Positions 16,851 through 26,550 of a stretch of DNA of 38,160 nucleotides are shown here, piece by piece (the first letter of the stretch is position 1; every line of letters starts with the position of its first letter). The stretch is from an uncultured Methylophilaceae bacterium (lineage in GTDB: Bacteria; Pseudomonadota; Gammaproteobacteria; Burkholderiales; Methylophilaceae): the NCBI GenBank assembly GCA_903899965.1, contig CAIULB010000038.1:1-38160 (forward strand). Direction: 5' to 3'. The notes under the pieces are model-generated. The model was not told where the DNA came from and did not search any database. It saw only the letters and a program-made list of their open reading frames with translations. The position numbers and the translations under genes are program-made.

Positions 16851-17768
16851 ATGAGCGCTTCAAAATCAACGACCTTAAAAGCTTTCGGGGCACTGCTCTT
16901 GCTTTCGGTGTTGTGGGGCTATAACTGGGTGGTAATGAAATATGCCCTGCTGGATGCAGGCCCATTTCAATTTGGCGCGATGCGAACTTTCTTGGGTGCC
17001 TTGTGTTTGATGGGGGTCTTGCTGGTCCTTAAAAAGCCACTGCGTCCAAAAGAAATCCCAACGCTTATTTTGCTGGGAATTTTACAAACTTGCGGATTTA
17101 CGGGTCTCATTATTTGGGCGCTAGTGCATGGCGGCGCAGGTAAAACGGCGGTGTTAACTTATACCATGCCGTTTTGGGTGATGGTGCTTGCATGGCCATT
17201 GTTAGGTGAAAAAATTCGCGGCATGCAGTGGGTTGCGGTGCTTTCATCTTTGCTGGGATTGGTACTAATTTTTGATCCGTTGCATTTAGGCGGAGACGTC
17301 TTCAGTATGAGTTTGGCTGTGATGGCTGGGGTATTTTGGGCGCTAGCGGTTATTTTGGCGAAAAAGCTACATCATCGCGCACCTAATTTAGATTTGGTTT
17401 CGTTAACTGCATGGCAAATGTTTTTTGGCTCACTACCTTTGGTCGTTGTGGCGTTTTGGGTGGATGCGCCGCCGATTGATTGGTCACCAAGATTGTTTGC
17501 TGCCATTGGGTTTAATGCCATTTTATGTAATGCATTAGCTTGGCTGCTGTGGTTATACGCATTGCAAAGGCTCGCCGCCGGGGTTGCGAGTATGACTTCC
17601 ATGTTGGCGCCTCTCATTGGCGTGCTGGCGGCTTGGGTTCAGTTGGGGGAGCAACCATCGACATTTGAAATTGCTGGTATGCTCTTGATAGGTTTAGCGT
17701 TGATTGTCATTTCTCTGCATGCCATGAAAGCGCATGACGAAATAGAGCCGGCAATGGGCCAGGACTAA
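16851..17768 (+). CDS. EamA/DMT family transporter
   Basis: 305 residues with about ten predicted membrane helices in two homologous EamA halves (about 10-143 and 155-292). The first half contains LLLSVLWGYNWVVMKYAL and the second VMAGVFWALAVILAKKL. Drug/metabolite transporters of this type usually export amino acids or metabolites; the substrate cannot be told. It lies between the trhP terminator and the yebC promoter and seems to be a single-gene unit. A GGAAG ribosome binding site precedes the ATG. Confidence 0.85.
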   Translation: MSASKSTTLKAFGALLLLSVLWGYNWVVMKYALLDAGPFQFGAMRTFLGALCLMGVLLVLKKPLRPKEIPTLILLGILQTCGFTGLIIWALVHGGAGKTAVLTYTMPFWVMVLAWPLLGEKIRGMQWVAVLSSLLGLVLIFDPLHLGGDVFSMSLAVMAGVFWALAVILAKKLHHRAPNLDLVSLTAWQMFFGSLPLVVVAFWVDAPPIDWSPRLFAAIGFNAILCNALAWLLWLYALQRLAAGVASMTSMLAPLIGVLAAWVQLGEQPSTFEIAGMLLIGLALIVISLHAMKAHDEIEPAMGQD

Positions 17769-17779
17769 AATCTGCAAGA

Positions 17780-17808
17780 TTAAAAGCCTTTGCGCTTTAT
17801 GCTAAAAT
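17780..17808 (+). promoter_or_regulatory. Candidate sigma-70 promoter for yebC-ruvCAB
   Basis: TTAAAA at 17780-17785 and TAAAAT at 17803-17808 with a 17-bp spacer; TG at 17800-17801 gives an extended -10. It lies 33 bp before the yebC ATG. The -35 box is weak. Confidence 0.45.
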
Positions 17809-17840
17809 TGCATTATTTTTCAGCAATAGAGGGTTAGGTC

Positions 17841-18566
17841 ATGGCAGGGCATTCCAAGTGGGCCAATATTCAGCATCGTAAAGGTCGTCAAGATGCTAAG
17901 CGTGGCAAGATTTTTACGCGTTTAATTAAAGAAATTACCGTGGCTGCTCGTATGGGCGGCGCTGATGTGGGAACAAACCCACGTTTGCGTATGGCAGTGG
18001 ATAAAGCTAAAGGCGAATCCATGCCAAAAGACAATATCGAAAATGCAATTAAACGTGGTGCTGGCACACTTGAAGGTGTGAATTACGAAGAAATTCGTTA
18101 CGAAGGTTATGGTATTAGCGGTGCAGCTGTGATTGTCGATTGCTTAACCGATAATCGTAATCGTGCTGTGGCTGATGTGCGTCATGCGTTCACTAAGTTT
18201 GGCGGCAACTTGGGTACTGATGGTTCGGTGGCCTTTATGTTCAAACATTGTGGCAGTCTATTATTTGCACCTGGCACCAGTGAAGATAAAGTCATGGAAG
18301 CGGCATTAGAAGCTGGCGCTGAAGACATTATCAATAACGATGATGGCAGCATCGAAGTGATTACCTCGCCAGCGGATTTTTCTGCTGTAAAAGAGGCATT
18401 GGAAGCGGCTGGTTTAGAGGCGGTGCTTGCTGAAGTTACCATGAAGGCAGATAACGAAACGGTGTTTACTGGTGATGATGCAGTGAAAATGCAGAAACTG
18501 CTGGATGCTTTGGATGACTTAGATGATGTGCAAGAGGTTTACACTTCAGCGGTTATCGAAGAATAG
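17841..18566 (+). CDS. yebC: YebC/PmpR family protein
   Basis: 241 residues, full length, starting [20 protein letters not shown], the family hallmark. YebC proteins were annotated as transcriptional regulators. Some members have been shown to act on ribosomes, relieving stalls at difficult sequences such as proline runs. The stop overlaps the ruvC GTG start by one base, so yebC and ruvC are translationally coupled, the usual yebC-ruvC order. Confidence 0.95.
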   Translation: MAGHSKWANIQHRKGRQDAKRGKIFTRLIKEITVAARMGGADVGTNPRLRMAVDKAKGESMPKDNIENAIKRGAGTLEGVNYEEIRYEGYGISGAAVIVDCLTDNRNRAVADVRHAFTKFGGNLGTDGSVAFMFKHCGSLLFAPGTSEDKVMEAALEAGAEDIINNDDGSIEVITSPADFSAVKEALEAAGLEAVLAEVTMKADNETVFTGDDAVKMQKLLDALDDLDDVQEVYTSAVIEE

Positions 18567-19132
18567 TGAGTTTGAATAGCGTCCCAGTGAACGTAGTTAG
18601 AATATTGGGTATCGACCCAGGCTTACGACTCACTGGTTTTGGTGTGATAGAAAAAATTGGTGAGAAAATCACCTACATTGCTAGCGGTACAATTAAAACT
18701 GCCAGTGCTAAAACCGAAGATCGAGAAGAGTTGCCAGCGCGGTTGAAAATTATCATCGATGGTTTATTTGAGGTGATTGATACCTACAAACCCAACGAGG
18801 TTGCCATAGAAAAAGTGTTTGTGAATGTGAATCCTCAATCAACTTTACTTTTGGGCCAAGCGCGTGGCGCAGCAATTAGCGCAGCAGTGATTCGAAATTT
18901 AAGTGTGGCGGAATATACTGCGCTACAAGTCAAACAAGCGGTGGTTGGCAATGGCCATGCTGCAAAGGAGCAAGTCCAAGAAATGGTCAAACGTCTGCTC
19001 ACACTTCCTGCAACACCTAAACCTGATTCCGCCGACGCCCTTGCTTGTGCGATTGCGCATGCGCATGGCGGTCAGGGTATGGGTAAGCTAGCAACAGCTG
19101 GCTACCGTGTAAAGGGAGGTAGGCTTGTATGA
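18566..19132 (+). CDS. ruvC: Crossover junction endodeoxyribonuclease RuvC
   Basis: 188 residues from the GTG at 18566. RuvC cuts Holliday junctions symmetrically. The four acidic catalytic residues are visible: D17 (ILGIDPG), E82 (AIEKVF), D154 and D157 ([14 protein letters not shown]). Relative to E. coli the N-terminus is about ten residues longer, so GTG 18587 (giving [10 protein letters not shown]) is an equally good start. The 3' end overlaps ruvA as ATGA. Confidence 0.95.
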   Translation: MSLNSVPVNVVRILGIDPGLRLTGFGVIEKIGEKITYIASGTIKTASAKTEDREELPARLKIIIDGLFEVIDTYKPNEVAIEKVFVNVNPQSTLLLGQARGAAISAAVIRNLSVAEYTALQVKQAVVGNGHAAKEQVQEMVKRLLTLPATPKPDSADALACAIAHAHGGQGMGKLATAGYRVKGGRLV

Positions 19133-19707
19133 TTGCTCGCTTAAAAGGTAGTTTGCTTGAAAAAACGCCGCCGCATGTGTTGATCGATTGCAATGGTGTG
19201 GGGTATGAATGTGAAGTGCCAATGAGCACTTTTTATAACTTGCCTAATCTTGGTGAGACACTCACGCTTTTAACACATTTTGTGGTCCGTGAAGATGCAC
19301 AATTATTATATGGTTTTGGCACTGAACGCGAGCGTGCAACATTCAGACAATTGCTTAAGGTCAATGGCATTGGTGCGAAATCTGCACTTTCAATTTTAAG
19401 TGGTTTGTCAGTTGAAGATTTAATTCAAGCCATTGCCCTACAAGAAACAGGCTTGCTGACACGTGTGCCCGGTGTAGGTAAAAAAACGGCTGAACGCTTG
19501 TTGCTCGAGCTTAAAGATAAGTTCTCAGTCGAAGGGCTTTCTGGCAATGCTAATGCTCCTAAATCAGCCGCTAGCGATGTACTCAATGCATTGGTTTCTC
19601 TAGGGTACAACGAGAAAGAAGCATTGCTTGCAGTCAAGCAATTAGCGCCTGATGTAGGCGTTTCAGAAGGTATCAAACTTGCGTTAAAGGCATTGTCTAA
19701 ATCATGA
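19129..19707 (+). CDS. ruvA: Holliday junction branch migration protein RuvA
   Basis: 192 residues. RuvA tetramers bind the four-way junction and load RuvB. The N-terminal OB domain ([20 protein letters not shown]) is followed by the helix-hairpin-helix motifs [14 protein letters not shown] and [19 protein letters not shown], and a C-terminal RuvB-contact domain (about 145-192). It overlaps ruvC upstream and ruvB downstream by four bases each, indicating tight coupling. Confidence 0.97.
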   Translation: MIARLKGSLLEKTPPHVLIDCNGVGYECEVPMSTFYNLPNLGETLTLLTHFVVREDAQLLYGFGTERERATFRQLLKVNGIGAKSALSILSGLSVEDLIQAIALQETGLLTRVPGVGKKTAERLLLELKDKFSVEGLSGNANAPKSAASDVLNALVSLGYNEKEALLAVKQLAPDVGVSEGIKLALKALSKS

Positions 19708-20750
19708 TTGAAACTGATCGTCTTATTGCCGCTGAGCCATTAACCCATCAAGAAGAAACGCTGGAAAGGGCGCTGCGCCCTAAAGTGCTTGATGAGTATG
19801 TTGGTCAAGAAAAAGCACGCGGTCAATTAGAAATTTTCATCAATGCTGCACGTGGTCGAAGTGAGCCTTTGGACCATGTATTGCTATTTGGCCCGCCAGG
19901 TTTAGGTAAAACAACCTTGGCGCATATCATCGCAAAAGAGATGGGTGTGAATATGCGCCAAACTTCAGGCCCCGTGCTTGAACGTGCTGGCGACTTGGCG
20001 GCATTACTGACAAATCTTGAGCCTAACGATGTTTTATTTATTGATGAAATTCACCGTTTATCGCCAGTAGTTGAAGAGATTTTATATCCAGCAATGGAAG
20101 ATTACCGCTTGGATATTATGATTGGTGAAGGCCCTGCAGCGCGTTCAGTTCGCTTAGATTTGCCGCCTTTCACGCTAGTGGGCGCTACCACACGTGCTGG
20201 GATGCTGACCAATCCACTGCGTGATCGTTTTGGGATTGTTTCGCGTTTGGAGTTTTATACTTCAGATGAATTGGCGCGCATTGTTCAGCGTTCAGCAGGA
20301 CTCTTAGAAGTTGCGATGCAAGGCGATGGCGCGCTTGAAATTGCCAAGCGTTCACGCGGCACACCACGTATTGCTAACAGACTATTGCGCCGCGTGCGAG
20401 ATTACGCCCAAGTGAAATCAGATGGGGTTGTGACTTCAGAGATTGCGGATGCTGCACTCAAAATGCTAGATGTTGACCATCTTGGTTTTGACGTGATGGA
20501 CAGAAAACTCTTACTTGCTGTGCTCGAAAAATTTGGCGGCGGTCCTGTTGGATTAGACAATTTAGCGGCGGCGATAGGTGAAGAGCGCGATACGATTGAA
20601 GATGTGCTTGAGCCCTATTTGATTCAGCAAGGCTATTTAATGCGCACTCCGCGTGGTCGTGTGGCAACGCAACAAGCTTATCAACATTTCGGCCTTCCAA
20701 TTCCTAAGGCGCTAGCAACGGGTGAGTTGTGGGCGGCGGAAGACGTTTAG
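19704..20750 (+). CDS. ruvB: Holliday junction helicase RuvB
   Basis: 348 residues. AAA+ motor of the RuvAB branch-migration complex. Walker A GPPGLGKT is at 63-70, Walker B LFIDEIHR has its acidic pair at 114-115, sensor 1 is VGATTRAG and the arginine-finger region is LRDRFGI. The C-terminal winged helix ([12 protein letters not shown]) binds DNA. Start overlaps the ruvA stop (ATGA). All of ruvCAB are intact. Confidence 0.97.
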   Translation: MIETDRLIAAEPLTHQEETLERALRPKVLDEYVGQEKARGQLEIFINAARGRSEPLDHVLLFGPPGLGKTTLAHIIAKEMGVNMRQTSGPVLERAGDLAALLTNLEPNDVLFIDEIHRLSPVVEEILYPAMEDYRLDIMIGEGPAARSVRLDLPPFTLVGATTRAGMLTNPLRDRFGIVSRLEFYTSDELARIVQRSAGLLEVAMQGDGALEIAKRSRGTPRIANRLLRRVRDYAQVKSDGVVTSEIADAALKMLDVDHLGFDVMDRKLLLAVLEKFGGGPVGLDNLAAAIGEERDTIEDVLEPYLIQQGYLMRTPRGRVATQQAYQHFGLPIPKALATGELWAAEDV

Positions 20751-20761
20751 AAAAGACGAAA

Positions 20762-21157
20762 ATGAAATTTGATTGGCCTGTACAAGTTTATTGGGAAGAT
20801 ACCGATGCAGGTGGTGTTGTGTATCACAGCCAATATCTTAATTTTATGGAGCGAGCGCGTACCGAGTTTTTGCGTAGTCTCGGTTTGATGCAAACGGCGC
20901 TCAGGGATGATTTGGGTGTTTTGTTTGTGGTGCGCGACATTCAAATTCGCTTCAAAAAACCAGCGAAGTTTGATGATGCCCTCAAAGTGAATACGGCGCT
21001 TCTCAACGTTGGTCGTAGCTTGCTTGAGTTTGAGCAAAATATATATCGTGGCGATGAACATTTAATCGCCGCCAAGGTCGATGTGGTTTGTATCGGCGCT
21101 GATAGCTTTAGACCTGTGAGCATTCCAAGCCAAATGATGTCTTTGTTAACGCTTTAG
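20762..21157 (+). CDS. ybgC: Acyl-CoA thioesterase YbgC (tol-pal associated)
   Basis: 131 residues, hotdog fold. The motif YWEDTDAGGVVYHSQYLNF with D15 and H22 is the 4-hydroxybenzoyl-CoA thioesterase-type active site. YbgC hydrolyses short-chain acyl-CoA or interacts with phospholipid-synthesis enzymes and is commonly the first gene of the tol-pal cluster, as here. I chose the ATG at 20762, 11 bp after ruvB; an upstream in-frame start inside ruvB is less likely. Confidence 0.92.
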   Translation: MKFDWPVQVYWEDTDAGGVVYHSQYLNFMERARTEFLRSLGLMQTALRDDLGVLFVVRDIQIRFKKPAKFDDALKVNTALLNVGRSLLEFEQNIYRGDEHLIAAKVDVVCIGADSFRPVSIPSQMMSLLTL

Positions 21158-21190
21158 CATTTAGATTTAATTGATAGAAATAGTGGAGAA

Positions 21191-21883
21191 ATGATGACTG
21201 AATTGCCAGTAAACCCAGCCGCAGATATGTCTTTGACGACGCTCATTACGGGCGCTAGTTTGCCAGTGCAGATGGTCATGGCAATATTACTCATCGTGTC
21301 TATCGTTTCATGGTGGTACATCTTTATTAAGGTGATGACCATTGGCCGCGCGGAAAAAGAGGCTGAAAGTTTTGAGCATACTTTTTGGACCGGCGGTGAC
21401 TTGAATAAGCTATATGATGGCTTATCCGCAGGCCGTAATAAACCACATGGCATGTCGAGTATTTTTGAAGCAGGGTTTAAAGAGTTTGTGCGTTTGAAAA
21501 AACAGCCTGGTTTGGAGGTAAGCGATTTAATGGAGGGCTCTCGCCGTGCGATGCGCGCATCTTATAACCGTGAAATGGATGATTTAGATTCCCACTTGCC
21601 CTACCTTGCCTCGGTTGGTTCTGTCAGTCCTTATATTGGATTATTTGGCACGGTGTGGGGCATTATGAATGCATTTCGCGGTTTGGCTAACATGGCACAA
21701 GCGACTTTGGCACACGTGGCGCCGGGGATTGCGGAAGCATTGATTGCGACAGCGATCGGTCTTTTTGCTGCGATTCCTGCGGTGATTGCCTATAACCGTT
21801 TTTCATCTTCTGTCGATCGATTAGCTGTGAGATATGAAAGCTTTATAGAAGAGTTCACTAACATCCTACAACGTAAGAGCTAA
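21191..21883 (+). CDS. tolQ: Tol-Pal system proton channel subunit TolQ
   Basis: 230 residues of the MotA/TolQ/ExbB family. One membrane helix lies near residues 20-45 (VQMVMAILLIVSIVSWWYIF) and two more lie in the second half (VGSVSPYIGLFGTVWGIMNA and GIAEALIATAIGLFAAIPAV). With TolR it forms the inner-membrane proton channel that energises TolA. GTGGAGAA gives a ribosome binding site before the tandem ATG. The gene is followed by tolR after two bases. Confidence 0.95.
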   Translation: MMTELPVNPAADMSLTTLITGASLPVQMVMAILLIVSIVSWWYIFIKVMTIGRAEKEAESFEHTFWTGGDLNKLYDGLSAGRNKPHGMSSIFEAGFKEFVRLKKQPGLEVSDLMEGSRRAMRASYNREMDDLDSHLPYLASVGSVSPYIGLFGTVWGIMNAFRGLANMAQATLAHVAPGIAEALIATAIGLFAAIPAVIAYNRFSSSVDRLAVRYESFIEEFTNILQRKS

Positions 21884-21885
21884 GC

Positions 21886-22281
21886 ATGGCGCGCCTTCGT
21901 AAACGTAGAGCAATGAACCAAATCAACGTCGTGCCTTATATCGACGTGACCTTGGTATTGTTGGTGATTTTTATGGTGACTGCACCGATGACAAATCCTG
22001 GTGTGGTTGAGTTGCCTAAAGTTGGCGCTGAAGTACTCAAGCAACAAACTGCACCTGTTGTGATCACAGTCATGGCGGATGGCAAAGTTTTATTTCAAGA
22101 AAAAAAAATGAGTAGCGATCAATTGCTATTTGAGATTAAAAACCAAGTAAGCAAAGAGCCCGAGCGCGCTTTTGTGATTAGTGCCGACAAAAAAGTTGGT
22201 TATGAGCATGTGGTTGATGTTTTAGCATTGCTCAAAAAGTCAGGGGCTAAAGCAGGCTTACTATTGAATCCAGCCAATTAA
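21886..22281 (+). CDS. tolR: Tol-Pal system protein TolR
   Basis: 131 residues, ExbD/TolR family. A short cytoplasmic N-terminus with MNQINVVPYIDVTLVLLVIF contains the single membrane helix and the essential aspartate (PYIDV) of the proton path. The periplasmic domain (about 45-131) binds peptidoglycan in relatives. Spacing to tolQ (2 bp) and tolA (7 bp) shows one operon. Confidence 0.95.
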   Translation: MARLRKRRAMNQINVVPYIDVTLVLLVIFMVTAPMTNPGVVELPKVGAEVLKQQTAPVVITVMADGKVLFQEKKMSSDQLLFEIKNQVSKEPERAFVISADKKVGYEHVVDVLALLKKSGAKAGLLLNPAN

Positions 22282-22288
22282 AACAAGC

Positions 22289-23122
22289 ATGATTCGACAG
22301 CATGAAAAAGATGTAGTTTGGCAAGCAGGCGCGTTTACTGCGCTCGTGCATGCTTTGCTATTGGCCCTTTTTTTAGTGTCATTTCAGTGGAAAACTGTGC
22401 AACCTATGAATGTTGCACAAGTTGAGCTGTGGGATAGCGTCCCTAGCCCTAAAGTGGATCCCACCCCACTGCCACCTCCAGAACCAACACCAGCTCCAGA
22501 AACCCCTAAAGCCGTTGAGCCGCCTAAGCTCGAACCAAAGGTTGCGCCTGAACCAGAGCCTAAGGCTGAAATACAAACAAAAAAAACACCAGTGACGCCA
22601 CCTAAGATTGAAAAGCCTAAACCAGAGTCGGTTAAGCCAAAAGAAGAGAAGCCTAAAGAACCACCTAAGCCAGAGAAAACAAAAACTGATCCGGATGCGC
22701 TGAAGAAGTTACAGCAGGCATTGTTGGCGGAGGATGCGCAATCTCAAAAGCATGATACATCTACACCAGCGGCTAGCCCAGCTGGCTCAAAAACTGCGCA
22801 ATTGGCACAGGCTGGCTCACCTAATGCTGGCGAGGTTGATAAATATAAAGGGCTGATTAGCAATAAGATTAAGCAGCATGTGAATAAGCAATTGTGCGGA
22901 GCAGATAAGTCGATCAAGGTGACGTTTATGATTGCACTGATGCCAACGGGTGAAGTGATGGGTCGTCCAAAATTGATTAAAGAAAGCGGCATGTCCTCAT
23001 GTGATGATGCGGTTGAGCGTGCAATTTTGGAGTCGCAACCATTGCCTGTGCCAACATCAGCTGATTTATTTAGCCAATTCCGTGAGTTAAATTTAGTTTT
23101 TCGTCCTAATGACACCAACTAA
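22289..23122 (+). CDS. tolA: Tol-Pal system protein TolA
   Basis: 277 residues, shorter than the roughly 420-residue E. coli TolA. One N-terminal membrane helix (about 11-32) is followed by a Pro/Glu/Lys-rich stalk (about 50-135) instead of the long Ala/Lys helix of enterobacteria. The C-terminal domain (about 185-277; QHVNKQLCGADKSIKVTFMI, with C at the end of both the first and a later strand, MSSCDDAVERAIL) is the part that contacts TolB/Pal. It transmits proton-motive force from TolQR to the outer membrane. Confidence 0.9.
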   Translation: MIRQHEKDVVWQAGAFTALVHALLLALFLVSFQWKTVQPMNVAQVELWDSVPSPKVDPTPLPPPEPTPAPETPKAVEPPKLEPKVAPEPEPKAEIQTKKTPVTPPKIEKPKPESVKPKEEKPKEPPKPEKTKTDPDALKKLQQALLAEDAQSQKHDTSTPAASPAGSKTAQLAQAGSPNAGEVDKYKGLISNKIKQHVNKQLCGADKSIKVTFMIALMPTGEVMGRPKLIKESGMSSCDDAVERAILESQPLPVPTSADLFSQFRELNLVFRPNDTN

Positions 23123-23140
23123 TTTGATAGAATTAGAAAA

Positions 23141-24424
23141 ATGTTTAAAAATCGTCTACTTTTCATCTTCTTGTTGTTATTGCCTATCGTTGGCAAGGCC
23201 GAACTTACTGTTGAGGTTGTAGGGGGTGCTGCTCAGCAAATTCCGATAGCCATTGTTCCTTTTGCTCCGCCACCTGGGTCTGCGGCTATTCAGCAAGATA
23301 ATGTGACTAATGTGATTAGTGCCGATTTACGGATGAGCGGATTGTTTCGTGTGCTTGAGACTCGTGGTGTAGCAACGCAGCCGCATACGATTTCTGAAGT
23401 GAAATATAGCGACTGGACTAGCATTCAGGCACAGGCGTTAACGATAGGTACCGTTGAGACATTGCCAGGCAATAGGCTCAAAATTTCATTCAGATTGCTG
23501 GATGTACTCAAGCAAAATCAACTATTGGCGATGGAATTTAATATTACGCAAGCACAGCAACGTGCGACAGCGCACCGAATTGCTGACATGATTTATGAAA
23601 AACTAACGGGTGAGAAAGGCGTATTTGCGACCCGTATCACTTACGTGAATAAAGAAAATGGTCGTTATTCTTTACAGGTGGCAGATGCGGATGGATTTAA
23701 TGCGCAAACAGTTGTTTCATCTAAAGAGCCGCTCATTTCGCCATCATGGTCGCCAGATGGCACTAAGCTGGCTTATGTTTCTTTCGAAAAGAAAAAGCCT
23801 GTGATTTTTGTGCAGTCTTTGGTTTCTGGTCAGCGCATCGTATTGGCAAACTTTAAAGGTAACAACAGTGCGCCTGCTTGGTCACCAGATGGAACAAAAC
23901 TCGCCATAGTGCTGACTTACAGTGCGAACTCACAAATTTATGTGATTAATTCGGATGGTACGGGCTTGCAACAGGTGTCATTTAGTAACGGTATTGATAC
24001 TGAGCCTGAGTGGTCGCCAGATGGATCATCCATGTATTTCACCTCTAACCGAGGTGGTGGCCCGCAAATCTATCGCATGCCAGCCTCTGGTGGCGATGCT
24101 AAACGCGTCACTTTCGAAGGTTCTTATAATGTGAGCCCGCATGTGTCAACGGATGGCAAGCTATTAACGTTTATTAAACAAACGCCAGCTGGGTTTAAGG
24201 TTGCTGTGCAAGATTTGGCAACAGGCCAAGTGCAAACATTGAGTGATACAACGCAAGACGAATCGCCAAGCTTTGCACCTAACGGGCGTATGATTCTCTA
24301 TGCTACCAATGTGGGCGGTAAAGGCACGCTTGCAGCAGTTTCAGTTGATGGTCGTGTGAAACAACGGTTAAAAGATAGTGGTGGCGACGTGCGTGAGCCT
24401 TCATGGGGCTCAGCAATCAATTAG
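23141..24424 (+). CDS. tolB: Tol-Pal system periplasmic protein TolB
   Basis: 427 residues. A signal peptide (MFKNRLLFIFLLLLPIVGKA) directs it to the periplasm. The N-terminal domain (about 22-160) is followed by a six-bladed beta-propeller marked by repeated SPSWSPDG, APAWSPDG, EPEWSPDG and PSFAPNG turns. TolB binds Pal and is released by TolA during constriction of the outer membrane at division. It lies 18 bp after tolA. Confidence 0.96.
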   Translation: MFKNRLLFIFLLLLPIVGKAELTVEVVGGAAQQIPIAIVPFAPPPGSAAIQQDNVTNVISADLRMSGLFRVLETRGVATQPHTISEVKYSDWTSIQAQALTIGTVETLPGNRLKISFRLLDVLKQNQLLAMEFNITQAQQRATAHRIADMIYEKLTGEKGVFATRITYVNKENGRYSLQVADADGFNAQTVVSSKEPLISPSWSPDGTKLAYVSFEKKKPVIFVQSLVSGQRIVLANFKGNNSAPAWSPDGTKLAIVLTYSANSQIYVINSDGTGLQQVSFSNGIDTEPEWSPDGSSMYFTSNRGGGPQIYRMPASGGDAKRVTFEGSYNVSPHVSTDGKLLTFIKQTPAGFKVAVQDLATGQVQTLSDTTQDESPSFAPNGRMILYATNVGGKGTLAAVSVDGRVKQRLKDSGGDVREPSWGSAIN

Positions 24425-24462
24425 CAGTAAAAAGTATTTTTTGTAGTTTATTTAGGAGAAAG

Positions 24463-25017
24463 ATGATGAAAAAAAGTCTATTAATGAGTGTGTTGCTTGC
24501 AGCAACATTGGCGGCTTGTTCAAACAATGCCGTGAAAGACAAACCAGCGGCACCAGTTGTGGACAACAGCACTTCAACACAATCGCAATCAAATGCTGCA
24601 GTGAATGCTAAAGAAGGTGCTTCAACTTCTGGCGCTGACTCAAACGGTGCTTCTGGTAATCCTTTGAAAGATCCAAATAACATTCTTTCAAAACGCAGCA
24701 TCTACTTTGATTTCGATAAAGATCAAGTGAAAGCTGAATACCGTCCTTTGGTTGAAGCGCATGCTAAATATTTAGTCGCAAACCCAAATGCTAAAGTGGT
24801 GTTGCAAGGTAGCGCAGATAACCGAGGTTCACGTGAGTACAACCTGTCATTAGGTCAACGTCGTTCAGTGGCTGTGAAGAAAGCAGTGAATGTGTTGGGC
24901 GCCCAAGACAAGCAAATCGAAACGGTTAGCTATGGCGAAGAAAAAGCTGCTGATTGCAAAGACGAAGCTTGTTATCAAAAAGATCGCCGTGTTGATATCG
25001 TTTACGAAAACGACTAA
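24463..25017 (+). CDS. pal: Peptidoglycan-associated lipoprotein Pal
   Basis: 184 residues from ATG 24463, which has a good AGGAGA ribosome binding site; an in-frame upstream start inside tolB is rejected. Lipobox LAAC places the acylated cysteine at 19. The OmpA-like domain (about 75-184) contains SIYFDFDKDQVK, GSADNRGSREYNLSLGQRR and RRVDIVY, which bind diaminopimelate in peptidoglycan. The loop near the end holds two cysteines (C165 and C170, DCKDEAC), a less usual feature that could form a disulfide in the periplasm. Confidence 0.95.
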   Translation: MMKKSLLMSVLLAATLAACSNNAVKDKPAAPVVDNSTSTQSQSNAAVNAKEGASTSGADSNGASGNPLKDPNNILSKRSIYFDFDKDQVKAEYRPLVEAHAKYLVANPNAKVVLQGSADNRGSREYNLSLGQRRSVAVKKAVNVLGAQDKQIETVSYGEEKAADCKDEACYQKDRRVDIVYEND

Positions 25018-25022
25018 TCAAT

Positions 25023-25871
25023 ATGCGTAAACTGATTCTGATTAGCATTTGCTTATTGAGTATTTCTCAATGGGCGCACGCTGCTTTGTTTGATGATAAA
25101 GAGGCGCGCCAGCAAATTGTCGATTTGCAACAAAAAACAGATGCTCAGAATCAGTCTACTCAAGCGTCGCTTGAAGCATTAAAAAAATCTCAGCAGGCCT
25201 TGGAACAGCGCATTCTTTCAGTTGAGAATGTGATTAAAAGTCAAGGCTTGATGGATTTATTAAGCCAGATTGATCGGCTTAATGAAGAGTTAAATAAATT
25301 AAAGGGCGAGTTAGATGTTGCGCAGCATAATATTGAAGTTTCGCAGCAGCGCCAAAAAGATTTGTATGCAGATACCGATGGCCGTTTGCGTAAGATAGAA
25401 AGCGGCAATGCTTCCCCTGCGAATACTGCACCAGAAAATAAAGAGCCGCCTGTGCAAATGATTATTACAGCGACCGCTGAAGCTAGTGCAGAATCAAAAG
25501 CTTTTGATAGCGCACAAGCTTTACTTCAAACTGGCAAATATAAAGATGCATTTGATGCGTTTGATAAGTTTTTACAAACTTACTCAAATAGCAAGCAAGT
25601 GCCTAATGCCCAATATGGTTTGGGCTTTTCACAGTTTTCACTGAAGAATTACAAAGCGGCGATTGCCACTCAGCAAAAGCTGATTAGCCAATTCCCTGAT
25701 AGCGCGAAAGTGCCAGATGCGCTATTTAATATTGCAAACTGCCAAATTCAGCTTTCGGATATTGAGGGGGCTAAAAAATCTCTACGAGATTTAATTGCTC
25801 AGCATCCAACTAGCGAATTAATTCCTAATGCGAAACGTCGCTTAGCTGTTTTGGAATCCATTAAGAAGTAA
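25023..25871 (+). CDS. cpoB: Cell division coordinator CpoB (YbgF)
   Basis: 282 residues. Signal peptide (MRKLILISICLLSISQWAHA), then a coiled-coil region (about 25-120) that trimerises relatives, a short linker, and C-terminal TPR repeats (about 155-282; FDSAQALLQTGKYKDAFDAF, YGLGFSQFSLKNYKAAIATQ, ALFNIANCQIQLSDIEGAKK). CpoB links outer-membrane constriction by Tol-Pal with peptidoglycan synthesis by PBP1B. It starts five bases after the pal stop. Confidence 0.93.
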   Translation: MRKLILISICLLSISQWAHAALFDDKEARQQIVDLQQKTDAQNQSTQASLEALKKSQQALEQRILSVENVIKSQGLMDLLSQIDRLNEELNKLKGELDVAQHNIEVSQQRQKDLYADTDGRLRKIESGNASPANTAPENKEPPVQMIITATAEASAESKAFDSAQALLQTGKYKDAFDAFDKFLQTYSNSKQVPNAQYGLGFSQFSLKNYKAAIATQQKLISQFPDSAKVPDALFNIANCQIQLSDIEGAKKSLRDLIAQHPTSELIPNAKRRLAVLESIKK

Positions 25872-25904
25872 GCCATCAGCTTCACACGAAGCGTCTTAAA
25901 AATT

Positions 25905-26543
25905 ATGTCCCTACGCATTTTCGAAATCTTTCATTCATTACAAGGCGAGTCATCCAGAGTTGGCTTGCCTACAGTATTTGTGCGCCTCACGGGCTGCCCA
26001 TTACGTTGTGGCTATTGCGATACGGAATATGCGTTTCACGGCGGGTCGACACAAAGTTTTGATGAGATTTTGGCAACAGTGGCCAGCTATCAGGCCCAAT
26101 ATGTATGTGTTACTGGCGGCGAGCCTTTGGCGCAAAAAGGCTGCCATGACCTATTGAAAATGCTGTGTGATGCCGGCTATAAGGTTTCAATTGAAACTAG
26201 TGGTGCTATGGATATTGCCCAAGTGGACGAGCGTGTTTCTGTCATTATGGACATTAAAACACCAGGCTCTGGCGAAGAACGCAAAAACCTTTGGAGCAAC
26301 ATTGCGGCTTTGTCTGCAAAAGACGAAGTGAAGTTTGTGTTGGTGGATAGGGCTGATTACGATTGGGCGAAGCAAATATTGGTTCAGTATGATTTGACTT
26401 CAATATGCCCATTGTTGTTTTCGCCAGTTTATAAAACGCTTCCGCCAGCAGATTTGGCGGGTTGGGTCTTGGAAGATCATTTGCCAGTGCGTATGCAGGT
26501 GCAATTACATAAAATTCTTTGGGGCGAAAAAGCTGGGGTCTAA
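25905..26543 (+). CDS. queE: 7-carboxy-7-deazaguanine synthase QueE
   Basis: 212 residues, radical SAM enzyme that converts 6-carboxytetrahydropterin to 7-carboxy-7-deazaguanine, the third step toward queuosine. The cluster-binding cysteines are C31, C35 and C38 (CPLRCGYC), followed by the family motif YAFHGG and the SAM-binding VTGGEPLAQ. It sits 33 bp after cpoB and 7 bp before queC; queE-queC next to tol-pal is a frequent proteobacterial order. queD and queF are not in the window. Confidence 0.95.
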   Translation: MSLRIFEIFHSLQGESSRVGLPTVFVRLTGCPLRCGYCDTEYAFHGGSTQSFDEILATVASYQAQYVCVTGGEPLAQKGCHDLLKMLCDAGYKVSIETSGAMDIAQVDERVSVIMDIKTPGSGEERKNLWSNIAALSAKDEVKFVLVDRADYDWAKQILVQYDLTSICPLLFSPVYKTLPPADLAGWVLEDHLPVRMQVQLHKILWGEKAGV

Positions 26544-26550
26544 GGCCAGA

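Noticed and set aside
25879-25892. Small hairpin GCTTC-ACAC-GAAGC between cpoB and queE, possible terminator
   Set aside because: Only a 5-bp stem and no T run; spacing suggests cpoB, queE and queC are read together.
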